From assembly GCA_011799875.1 (NCBI GenBank), contig CM022297.1, positions 537,761,135 to 537,825,134 of the forward strand: a stretch of DNA of 64,000 nucleotides. Reading direction: 5' to 3'. Source of the DNA: Thinopyrum elongatum (lineage: Eukaryota > Streptophyta > Magnoliopsida > Poales > Poaceae). Shown here piece by piece: positions 31,872 through 42,105 of this stretch. Below the pieces are notes generated by a model that saw only the letters and a list, made by a program, of their open reading frames with translations, made no database searches and was not told where the DNA came from. Both the position numbers and the translations under genes were made by a program. Position 1 is the first letter of the stretch; the number at the start of each line of letters is the position of its first letter.

Positions 31872-32488
31872 CATCCTGACGGCCTCCTCCGCAGCTCTTC
31901 TTCAGCAGATTACTCTTCGGCTGCGCGATGAATTTGCCATCAAGGACCTGGGCGCTCTACATTATTTCCTTGGCATTGAGGTTGTTCGACGACCCGACGA
32001 CTTCTTCCTTCATCAGCAGAAGTATGCGCATGAGCTACTTGAGCGTGCCGGCATGCTCAACTGTCACCCTGTTTCTACTCCTGTTGACACGAAGGCCAAG
32101 GTTTCTGCTCTCGAGGGCTCTCCTGCGTCGGATGCTCCATTCTACCGGTCCATTGTTGGTGCTCTTTAGTACCTGACTCTCACCCGGCCGGATCTATAGT
32201 ATGCTGTTCAGCAGGTGTGTCTCCACATGCACACCCCCCGTGACTCCCATTGGACCCTTGTGAAGCGGATTCTCCGCTACATCCGCGACATGATGGCTCT
32301 TGGGCTCACTCTCACGGCGTCCACTTCTCTGGAGATGGTGGCCTACTCCGACGCGGATTGGGCCGACTGCCCTGACACCCATCGCTCCACTTCTGGCTAC
32401 TGCGTCTACCTCGGTCCTTCCCTCATCTCGTGGGTTGGTCTCTAGAGCGCGAAACGGTGGGTTGTCCCAAATAAAGTGTTCTCGTACC
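31872..32488 (+). pseudogene. Copia polyprotein, 3' part (RT end and RNase H)
   Basis: Continues the RT directly from the catalytic motif: I-L-T-A-S-S, then L-R-D-E-F-A-I-K-D-L-G-A-L-H-Y-F-L-G-I-E-V. RNase H features Y-S-D-A-D-W-A and S-T-S-G-Y-C-V-Y-L-G follow. TAG stops are at 32167, 32197 and 32443. Similarity fades in S-A-K-R-W-V-V-P near 32465, where an Angela-type LTR piece takes over, so RNase H and the 3' LTR are truncated. Confidence 0.85.
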
Positions 32489-33515
32489 CGAACATTTTGG
32501 GAAATATCTGAAACCCCTTCCAAAGACCAAGCACTATTATCCCATATATTAGTCTTTACCTCCGGACAACTCCGGAGCTCCTCGTCATGTCCGTGATCTC
32601 ATCCGGAACTCCGAACAACATTCGGTCACCAACATACATAACTCATATAATACTATATCGTCAACGAACGTTAAGCGTGCGGACCCTACGGGTTCGAGAA
32701 TGATGTAGACATGACCAAGACGCTTCTCCGGTCAATAACCAATAGCGGGACCTGGATGCCCATATTGGTTCCTACATATTCTACGAAGATCTTTATCGGG
32801 CGAACCTTTATGACAACATACGTAGTTCCCTTTGTCCGTCGGTATGTTACTTGCCCGAGATTCGATCGTCTGTATCTCCATACCTAGTTCAATCTCATTA
32901 CCGGCAAGTCTCTTTACTCGTTCCGTAATACATCATCTTGTAACTAACTCCTTAGTCACTTTGCTTGCAAGCTTCTTGTGATGCTGTATTACCGAGAGGG
33001 CCCAGAGATACCTCTCCGTCATACGGAGTGACAAATCCCAATCTCGATTCATGCCAACTCAACAGACACCTTCGGAGATTCCTCTAGAGCATCTTTATAA
33101 TCACCCAGTTACATTGTGGCATTTGATAGCACACAAGGTATTCCTCCGGTATCCGGGAGTTGCATGATCTCATGGTCGAAGGAATATGTATTTGACATTA
33201 AGAAAGCAGTAGCAATAAACTGAACGATCATATGTTAAGCTAACAGATGGGTCTTGTCCATCACATCATTCTTCTAATGATGTGATCCCGTTATCAAATG
33301 ACAACTCATGTCTATGGTTAGGAAACCTTAACCATCTTTGATCAACGAGCTAGTCTAGTAGAGGCTCACTAAGGAGACGGTATTTGTTTATGTATCCACA
33401 CATGTATTGAAGTTTTCGGTCAATACAATTCTAGCATGCATAACAAATCTTTATCATGATTAAGGAAATATAATAATAACCACTTTATTATTGCCTCTAG
33501 GGCATATTTCCAACA
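32489..33515 (-). repeat. Truncated Angela/BARE1/WIS-type LTR
   Basis: The minus strand starts TGTTGGAAATATGCCCTAGA at 33515, the hallmark start of Triticeae Angela/BARE1 LTRs, and aligns over ~1 kb with the solo LTR at 51141-52911. It is cut at its 3' end where it meets the Copia sequence near 32489; the exact junction is uncertain by about 15 bases. Confidence 0.85.
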
Positions 33516-33690
33516 GGATGAGCCTGAAGATGCGTTGACGTTTTGCGGCAAACCATAGTTCCAGGTCGCTGATGATTTTGCTGAGAACTTGAGCCGCTTA
33601 GGATGAATTATGTCTGAAGATCCTTTCATTTCGTTCTTTCCACATGTGCCACCATATCAGCTGGTAGGAGGCGATCCAAGCACCACGGTG
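33516..33690 (-). pseudogene. LINE-type reverse transcriptase C-terminus (zf-RVT) fragment
   Basis: Minus-strand frame contains A-S-Y-Q-L-I-W-W-H-M-W-K-E-R-N-E-R-I-F then a TAG and later L-E-L-W-F-A-A-K-R-Q-R. W-x-x-W-K-x-R-N-x-R-I-F is characteristic of the zf-RVT domain region of grass LINE-like ORFs. Only about 55 codons remain, abutting the LTR end at 33515. Confidence 0.7.
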
Positions 33691-34440
33691 AATGGATGGG
33701 CATGCCAGCCGCCCACTACAGCACCAGTCAGTCAGGGAGGAAGTTTGTAGTTTAGCTACACTTCAATCGACTGGTCCTACTTTGGGTCAGTTGATTTTCA
33801 GGGTGGGGGGCTCGCCGGAGGGAAGGAAGAACCAGCTGCAGCGAGGGGGTTGGGGGCTCGCTGGAGAGGCTACCGCAGTATCTATCTCAGAGTTCAGGGT
33901 GGAGGCAGTGGTGGGGCAGTGGCGTGGGGATTCGCCGGAGAAAAAGCTTGGCGCGGGGGCCTAGAGGGATGGCCGGGGCGGCGGAGGACCTGCGGTGGGG
34001 AGTGGTTCCGGGGAGGGCGGGACGGCAGGCAGCGGGGCCCGGTGGTGGCTGGCTGCTCAAGGGGGTGGAGGTTGAAGAAGCACTGTGGGCCTTTGATTTC
34101 GCATTCAATGGCTCAGAAATCGACTGACCACAAATGAAAAATTCAGCTGACTGATTTCTAGCCATTCCGGGAAGTTTGGGCCGCAGTGCAGTGCAGTTAC
34201 GTATGTACAGATGGTGTCTTCCTTGATCCTGGATCACCTCCCGCTATGGAGCATCTGAGCGTGTCAGGGTCGATCCGACCCCTCCCTCGCTCTAGTCTTG
34301 GTCTGGGTTTGAGGCCGCAAAGGATTGGAGAGTGGTGGCCTGAGGGTACCTTGTGGGCGACCACTTGCTCCCAACAAGTAGAAGTTGGGCTTCTCCATGG
34401 CTTGATAGTCACCGCGCGGGACACCACAGCTAGCATCCAT
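33691..34440. other. Unclassified GC-rich stretch
   Basis: No domain is recognised on either strand. Repeated AATCGACTG/GTCAGTTGA words occur near 33765-33800 and 34115-34150. Probably old repeat debris. Confidence 0.3.
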
Positions 34441-34490
34441 CGTCCCCTCTCCCTCTCCCTCTCCCTCTCCCTCTCCTTGCTGCACGAGCT
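34441..34490. repeat. (CCCTCT)n microsatellite
   Basis: About seven CCCTCT units. Frames across it are Ser/Leu or Glu/Arg repeats and not proteins. Confidence 0.85.
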
Positions 34491-34977
34491 GGCTGGCCGT
34501 ACGTGGCCATCAACTACTTGGGAGGCTGTGTGTTTGTTTGACGGCGGGGCCGAGATCGCCACCAGGGAGCGACGAGGGATGACCGTCCATAGCATCTAGC
34601 GAGGCACATTTTTTTTGGCAAAAGAGAGCCCCCCTCTCGGATTTCATATAAGGAAACCATCATGCCTTAAAGGACTACATCCAGCGGCGCAACTCTAGTT
34701 GTACTGATCAACTACGTATAGCATAACCAAAGTCTATTACAGATACCCAAAAGGCAACAAAACAGGGGACAAACAAACTACCTAAATACTTGTTAGTGCA
34801 GCTGCACTATTTGGTTGCAGCGAGCGCACCCATTCAAGCCATTCGATCCCAGTATTCTTAATGTGATTGCATTGCTGCGTTTCAAAAAACGAGATCTGAC
34901 AAAAGAGAAAAAGCACCTGGTCGGCTGGTCCCCTCGCGTCTTCACGTTCCCTTCTATCCCGCTATTCAGCAAGATCC
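34491..34977. other. Spacer with possible retroposon 3' end
   Basis: A T-run at 34608-34616 followed by GGCAAAAGAGAGCCCCCCTC could be the poly(A) end of a minus-strand retroposon; no matching duplication was found. Nothing else is supported. Confidence 0.25.
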
Positions 34978-36726
34978 CACGTGCATGCATTTATTTGGAG
35001 CTTTAAAATTTTCTAAAATCCATAACTTTTGACTCGAGTGTCGAATTTCAAATCCGTTTTCACCATTGTGTTTGTCGCGATGAGTTCTTCAAAACTAGAT
35101 CCCATATGGGTACGTTTTGACAAACTTTTTTTAAAAGCAACTTTGGATGCTGCGGAGGCAACTATAGTGCTATAAAAAATCAACTTCTTATTAATATGCG
35201 TAGTATGATCACCTATCAACGAAAATCCCTTCAAAATTGACTACCATGACTATCAAGTTAAGTAGCTTCACCCTTTAAGTTTTCTACCATAACTAGCAAG
35301 TAGTCTATCATAACTAGCTTCGCCTCTAAGTTCATAGTAATCTAGGCACCATAGTTTTCAAGGTAGGCTAATAGTATCCTAAGGTGGCTACCATGACTAG
35401 CTGGTAGCTTAACATCATCCTTAGTTGCATCAACTTAGTTTCATATGTAGGCGACTTTGGACCTAAGTTGCTAATGCTATTGAGCGTGCACTTGTTGGCT
35501 AGCTAGGTCGCGGGGTGTTAGATGACAAGTTGCATAGGGGGCAATGACAAGTTTCATAGGGGGACGGATTAGACAATTGCCCACAAACTTATGCAAGTTC
35601 TTAATTTTCGGTCGAGTAGCCTGCGAAAATCATTAAAATCTTCAGATATATTGATGAAAAACACACATGAGTTGGTTAGCCAGGTCGTGATGAGCTCTTG
35701 AAAACTAAACCCCATATGGATATGTTTCTTTGATTTTTTTTCAAAAGCAACTTTGATGCTAGATGAGGCAACTTTAGTGCTAAAAAGAAGCAACTTCACT
35801 CCTAAAAATAGCTAATTAGCAACAATAAGCAACTAACTAATAATACATACTAACTTCGAAACAGAGGTAGATAATATCACATCACCTTCATAAGCAACTT
35901 TCCTTCGACAAGAGGCAACTTTAGTGCTAAAAGCAAGCAACTTCACTACACTTTGTGTCCTAGTTAATTTTGTCTAACATTCTCCTAACTTCATCACTGG
36001 TACTTCTAAATTGCCTATTGTTCATGCTTGTATGTCGTCGTTGTTTATAAATTGCCTATAATACTATGATGTCTTCTATCGATGATGCTCTTGTGTCTGC
36101 TATTGCTAGTTATGGTAGACAACATGATGGTGAATCTTGGCCACTTCAAAGTGTTTGTAGGTAACTTAGAAAAATAATGATAAACAACTTCATAATATTG
36201 TAGGCAACTATTTTCGCAAAAGTTAGGCAACTGAGAAGCAATTGTAGCAACTAATTACTAATAGCAGGCAACTAGGCATTAATATAGGTAATTTATAGCA
36301 TTTATAGGCAGTTGAACATTAACAGTAGGCAACTAAGCATCAACAATAGGCAACTGAGCGTCCATGATAGGCAAGTTGAAATAATGTTAGCAAAACTCAC
36401 AGATACACATAGTGCAATGAAGTTGCTTTGTATGTAGCACTAAACATGCCTTATGTTTTGTGTGATTTTTCTCGTTTTTACACAAACCAACCTAATAGTC
36501 AGTCCAACTAGGACAAAAAGAAGAAGTTGCTTCCCTATAGCACTATAGTTGCCTCCATTGCATCCAAAGTTGCCTAAAAAAAAGTTTAACAAAACCTACT
36601 CATATGTGATCTGTTTTGAAGAACTCGTCGTCAGAAACCTGACGGTGAAAACGGAACTGGATTTCAATGCTTGAATCAAAAGTTATGGCTTTTACAACTT
36701 TTTAAACCCCCAAATAGATGCACGTG
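34978..36726. mobile_element. Foldback element with ~200-bp inverted arms and GCAACT repeats
   Basis: Left arm 34978-35188 and right arm 36531-36726 are inverted copies (CACGTGCAT..CTATTTGG, TTATGGCTTTTACAAC vs CATAACTTTTGA, and so on, about 75-80% identical by eye). Part of the arm is repeated in direct orientation at 35685-35800. Between the arms lie some thirty GGCAACT/GCAACTT words at irregular spacing, some inverted. No transposase is seen. It fits a foldback or Mutator-type non-autonomous element; outer ends may lie somewhat beyond these coordinates. Confidence 0.65.
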
Positions 36727-38034
36727 GGGGCAGGATTTAGGCTGATTCAATCGGCAGCCATATGCGCTACGGGATATGGCCAAACAATTTTCTTTTCTAG
36801 TATAGACAACTGTTCACAAGGACATGCACTTACTATATACGGCGGTGTGCTTCAAACAACAAATGAGCGCAGCGGCGCTCCCTAGCCACGTCCAACAAAC
36901 TAGGCAACAGCCGCCAGCTAACAAGTTGCAGTAGAAGATTTCCTCCAGCTTTGTCATAGTCGTCTGATCAGCCACCAAGTCTTTGCACCTGTGGTCTCCA
37001 CCCTTGCAGCGCTCGATATATTTCACTGGCTACTTGTTCTACCAATCTTGCACATGTCTAGTGAGGCACTATATATGGAGAATTTGAGTGAACAACCTAG
37101 GTGAGCAACGACGTGTGGCGAAACCAACAGTGTAAAGGAGGAGGAGGAGGAGGAGCAGGCTCTGTTTCTGTCCCGGCCACGCATGGCGATGACCTGCTCC
37201 CATGCGCTAGCTAGCCAGTGGCAATTCGAAAAAAAAAACGGGCCGAAGCGTCAAATCGAAAACGAACGAGGAAAAGGAGCATCGTCGAGTTGAGGAAAGG
37301 CTCATATCTAGCTAGCTAGTTTGTTTTTTTGTCAGAAAATTATCATGTTTGCCAACCTCGCGTGAACTAAAGTTGCCATGAGAAACGTCTGGGTTGCTAT
37401 GCTTAAAATCCGAACGTTTGGAATTTATCATTTCCGAAAATAAGACTACATCAGTCACTTTGATCCAGAGCCCTTACATCTTCATCCAACGGTCGAAAAC
37501 AACCGTTCTTCCTCGTGCAGGCGCCGGCCTGCCCAGGCCTAACCGCATACCCCCTCCCATACGGCCGGCGGCTAGCGCCGCCTCACCACCCCACCCTCCC
37601 ATCTACCCCCCCACCACCATGCTGGCCGCCACCCTGGCCATCCCTCTAAGCTCCGCATCACCGGAAAACAACTCGGTGATCCCCTTGCAACCCCCCCCCC
37701 CCCCCCTCCCCCAAAGTTAGATAATGGGGCCGTGACTTCACCCTAAGATAGATGGTGAGGCTACTTCTTCTCCGGTGAGCTTCTTCCACGAGATCTGGCC
37801 AAGAGGGGATAAAGAAGACGGAAAAAATATGACTGACGCGAGGGAAAATTTTGCACACATGAGAAATAGCAAATCCGTCAATTCTTTGGTTCCAAAGGAA
37901 GAAAAAAAGAGCACCCGCACGCGGTGGAACATGCATGCATATATATGCGCCGCCCATGCATGTGATGTCATATCTAGCTGGCGATGGATCGCTCGAGGAG
38001 GTGTTGGATCGGGTGCCTAACTAAACTAGCGATC
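36727..38034. other. Spacer without recognised genes
   Basis: Contains (GGA)n at about 37137-37155 and a C-run at 37688-37706. Short frames here have no recognisable motif. Confidence 0.35.
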
Positions 38035-38051
38035 GAGTCCGATGAGAACGT
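38035..38051. repeat. SINE target duplication, left copy
   Basis: GAGTCCGATGAGAACGT, repeated exactly at 38355-38371 after the SINE's A-tail. Confidence 0.9.
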
Positions 38052-38354
38052 GCGAACCAACCTGTGGTTGGATGGTTAGAGGGACTGTGGTATCCCCAGC
38101 CCACCAGGGTTCAAATTCCGGTGCTCGCATTTATTCCTGGAATTATTTCAGGATTTTCGGCGATGCGCATCCAGTGGGAGGAGACGTTCCCGTCGACGAC
38201 GAGGTGCCTACGGTGACTTCGTAAATTTCAAGATGATATGCCGGCTCAGTCTTTCGGAGGTGCTCATAGGGGTAGGGTGTGCGTGTGTGCGTTCATAGGG
38301 GTGAGTGTATGCGCGTGTATATGAGCGCTTGCGTCTGTACTGTGTTAAAAAAAA
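38052..38354 (+). mobile_element. Au-type SINE, full length with 17-bp target duplication
   Basis: Starts with a tRNA-like head (GGATGGTTAGAGGGACTG as an A-box region and GGTTCAAATTCC as the B box). It continues through the Au SINE body (GGAGACGTTCCCGTCGACG, TGATATGCCGGCTCAGTC, GTGTGCGTTCATAGGGGTGA) and ends TGTACTGTGTTAAAAAAAA. Flanked by the exact 17-base duplication. Transcription would be by RNA polymerase III and mobilisation by a partner LINE. It is the best-preserved small element in the window. Confidence 0.9.
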
Positions 38355-38371
38355 GAGTCCGATGAGAACGT
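38355..38371. repeat. SINE target duplication, right copy
   Basis: Exact copy of 38035-38051. Confidence 0.9.
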
Positions 38372-38429
38372 ACGTATATAAAGTCATGACATATGACGCA
38401 TTGCGAGCACGCTTCTCTACTACCTAAAA

Positions 38430-38640
38430 AGAACTAGTAGAATGCCCGTGGGTTGCCACGGGCTTTTGAAATATTTTTTTGTTGAGTTGTATAAACATAA
38501 TGCATGTTCAATTTCACACGTAGAGATAAGATTGCATGGGAATGTCGGTGCCTTGCCACGTGCTATGAAAATATTTTGCTGGAATTATGTAAACATAACA
38601 CATGTCAAATTTCACATGTAGAGACAAGATAGCATGGGCA
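38430..38640. repeat. Two diverged ~120-base direct repeats
   Basis: The unit (GAATGTCGGTGCCTTGCCACG / GAATGCCCGTGGGTTGCCACG, then TTTTGxTGxAxTTxTxTAAACATAA..CAAATTTCACAxGTAGAGA) occurs at about 38440 and 38558. The TGCCCGTGGGTTGCCACGG word is common at edges of grass repeats. Confidence 0.55.
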
Positions 38641-40335
38641 AAATTGGGTATGTATTGTAGTCCAGTTCACTTGCAATATAAATTGATAAAAAGGATAAAT
38701 TGACGATGCATATAGAGCGATGATCCAACTAAAATTCTATTAAAAATTAATATCTAGTTCTTGCGCTTAAGAAATTCTCACACATTATCAGGAATGTTAT
38801 CTTTAATTTCATTCGCACGATAATTGAGAAAGTATAATAAAAACTTCTTCCTCGGCTTATACACATCTTACACAAGCAACATGTAACGGAGAATACTTCA
38901 TGTCAAAGGTCTTAAAATATGCAATGCAGAATACTCATGGTGCTAACTTACCATTCCACCATAGCATAAAAAAACATAATAGCCAGATATATCCCTACAA
39001 TTTCCTAAATTAGTATTATTTTGAATATAGTGATAACAAAAATAAATGCTTGTGTTTTGAATGTCGAAGGTTTTGTAGTACATTTCTCGGAACGTTACGA
39101 AATTTCTGTGGTTTCCAGTTTTGCCCCTCGCTCGCTCACTCACTCACCCACTCGCTCAATCACCTCTTCACACTCATTCCCCTCGCTCACCGACTCCCCC
39201 AAATGCCTTGACCGTGGCGGTGACGCACCTCCCCCTCACCTGCGTCGACGGCTCAGCCGCGTTGCCGCCCTTCTCCTCAGGTGTCGCCGCCTCACCTTCT
39301 CGTCCGCATCGCCTCTCCCTCTCGCCCGCATCCTCTGCGCCACGCTCGAGCCAAAGTTGGTTGTTTTAGCGAGGTCGAGTAGGAGCACGGGGATTTAGTA
39401 CTCTTGCTTGGCTCAAACCAAACTGATTCTGCTATAGTATTCTTTTTATCATGCGGGAGTACTTTGATTGATCTATTGGGCTCAAACCAAACAGATTTTT
39501 AGAGTATACTCCATGTTACTCCATTTCAGAGCACATTCTTGGAGTGGATCTGCATTTCAGAAAGTTTACAAGTGGGAGTACATGGAGTACTACAGTTTAA
39601 ATCGAGGAGAAGATGGTGCCTGCTCCGTGATGATGCCGCCGTCACCTACGACTCCTCGACCACCACCACCACCACGACGACGACTTCCTCGAACATGGTG
39701 AGTACTGAGTACTCCTCCAATGCTTGTACTCCTATCAATGTTTACTGATGTAATCATGGGATAGTTAGCTGCTGTAATCATGGCCGGAGTAATGAACCAT
39801 TAGTTGGTAAGAAATAATGTCAGTATGAAACCTCTCGATAGTAACTGTTTTTTCTATGAGGAACAATACAAGGTTTCAGTTTTATTTGCCCCATTCCATG
39901 TTTTGAAATCATTACCAAATCATATGAAGCATGGTAACAATGTTCAAGCTGATTCGGTGAATCTGTAGTCTATACTCTATATATTACACCTCATTGTGTG
40001 TTCCCCAAATATTCGGCATTGCAAAACAAATAAATAAAATAAAAGCTTCTGTATGGATGATAGTGTGAAACAATATATCATATTTTCTTTTTTCTGGGAG
40101 CATCATGGACCAACTTGTCAATGTATCCTCGGTTGTAGACTACATCTACACCCCTGTGAATGAACATGTGCACTATTGAACTACCTATGCATCTACATCT
40201 CTATGAAGGTACATGTACAACTGCATCTTGGATGAATACTATTGTCAATTTACTCGCATGGGCCATTCAAGGAAAGTAGTCTCTCAGTTCTAGTGTGCCT
40301 AGATGTACGATGAAACGAACTTGTGAACCAAAGCA
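38641..40335. other. Spacer, possible decayed gene start, no gene called
   Basis: A CTCACTCACTCACCCACTCG-type run (39130-39180) leads into a C-rich coding-like stretch to about 39370, then TACTCC/ACCACC simple repeats at 39658-39685. No domain is recognised and no frame is convincing. Confidence 0.3.
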
Positions 40336-40336
40336 A

Positions 40337-42105
40337 TTTTTTTTTTTATTTTCAACGCGGTGGGTGGGGGGGGGGGAGATTTCACTACCTGAATTTGTAT
40401 TCATTTTGCCTATAAGGCTTTGCAGCCTGTTGCAAGATAGGTTCAAGTGAACCAGAAGTACAGGGGGCACAAGGAGTAGAGATAAAGCAAAATAACACAC
40501 ACCGACCACACACATAACAGGGGGAACAATGAGGGAGAACTCCACACCACACAACACACCAAAGAGCACCGCCGGAGAAATCAAACGGCATCGGCCAGCC
40601 GAGATCAAACCACGACACTGCATCGTCGATGCAATCGAAAGGCTCCGCGCATCCGAGACTGCACAATGCCGCGACACCACCTGTGTCGAGGGGCGCATTT
40701 GAAGGGGCACGCAAGGCCGAGACGACGCCACGGTACCTGTGTGCCATCGGCGTAGTCGAAGGGCATCGCCTAGCAGACCAAACCACGGCACTGCACCGTC
40801 GACGCAATCGAAAGACGTCGCGCATCCGAGACTGCACAACGCCGCGACACCACCTGTGTCGGGGGTACATTCGAAAGGTCACGCGAGGCCGAGACGACGT
40901 CACGGCACCTGTGTGCCACCGGCGTAATCACTGGGCACCGCACTAGCAGAGACCCACCAAGGAGCACTCGAGCACGAACATCATCAAAGAAGGACACAAA
41001 CAACCGTCGACCCCAAGCCAGCCGCACCACCACCACCGACCGCCACACAAACATCAACGACACCACCTTCAACCACTGGTCTCTGTAGCCAAGCCAAGCT
41101 CCAAGACGAGGTCCTCATGAGGGAGTGCGACATTGAGCGCCACCGTCGTCTGACCCAGGAGACCCGAGTCTGAAGTTTCCCCCGGAGCATTACAGGCAAG
41201 GAGGCGAGAACAGCATCCCGACGCCTTCAACAAGGGGACAGTGCAGAAGCACCGCCGTCGTTGGCTTCAACCGCAACCGAAGCCCGGCTTTCACCGGCTG
41301 TGACACCATCCCAGCCTGCAGCCTGGCAATCCACCAAAAACGCCCTCCTCCAGCAACGCAGACGAGTAGGCCACAGCTTGCCCACGAACACAGACCATCG
41401 CTCCACGCGGAGCCTCCAGATCCGGAAACCGAACCGAGCAGAGCTCGATCCAAGGCTAGGCAGACTTGCGCCTGCTGGCGCCGCAGCCGCCGCACACCTC
41501 GTGCGTCGACGCCGACGCGTGCACCAGACTCCCACGCCAAGGCCTAGCTCGTCGGAAGAGCCGAACTGCGCCTGACTTGCCGCTGATGAACGCCAGCCTC
41601 CTGGGCAACCCCACCGTGGCCCTCAAGTCGAGGGGGATGGCCCTGTCGCCGCCCTCACGTCCGAGGGAGGAGGCCCACCACCGAGCAGCCGGACCCGCCA
41701 CGCGTGCCGCAGGTGCCCCCCGCATCTCGACGCCAACCGGCCGGAGGAGGCCGCGCGAGATCCGCGGCGCACACCCGATGGCAGGCAGACGGGCGCGCCA
41801 ACTCCACAGCCCCAACACCACCGCCGTCCTCACCCTCCCCGGGAGCACCAGCGACCGCGCGGAGGTGCGCCACGCCGCCAGCCGCCGCACGAGATCCCCG
41901 CCCGATGCGAGCCGCTCCCGAGACGCTAGCGCCCCGCCGCCGCTGGATCCGAGCGGGCTTCGCCTGCCGGAGGCCATCAGGCGGCGGCGAGGGGAAGAGG
42001 AGCACCGGGGGAGAGGCCAAGCGCGGTCCGAACTGCGCCGCCGCCCGAGTCGCCCTGGGGGGACGACGCGGGGGCTTGACTGCTGGACAGAGGAAGCGGG
42101 GCAGA
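40337..42105 (-). other. GC-rich retroposon-like block
   Basis: The left edge has a T-run (poly(A) on the minus strand) after a minus-strand tail AAATCTCCCCCC..CGTTGAAAATAAAAAAA, resembling 3' ends of grass LINE-related repeats. To the right is a GC-rich region whose minus strand has a 173-codon frame (41977-41456, M-A-S-G-R-R-S-P-L-G-S-S), low-complexity and without a domain. No target duplication was found, so identity as one retroposed unit is an inference. Confidence 0.4.
40601..40951. repeat. Two tandem copies of a ~175-bp unit
   Basis: Units start at 40601 and 40776 and share blocks such as GCGCATCCGAGACTGCACAA, CCGCGACACCACCTGTGTCG and CCTGTGTGCCA. By eye they are about 85% identical. 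A partial third copy may precede the first. Confidence 0.8.

Noticed and set aside
34197..34599. Frames across the CCCTCT microsatellite
   Set aside because: Glu/Arg or Ser/Leu strings from simple repeat, no support as genes.
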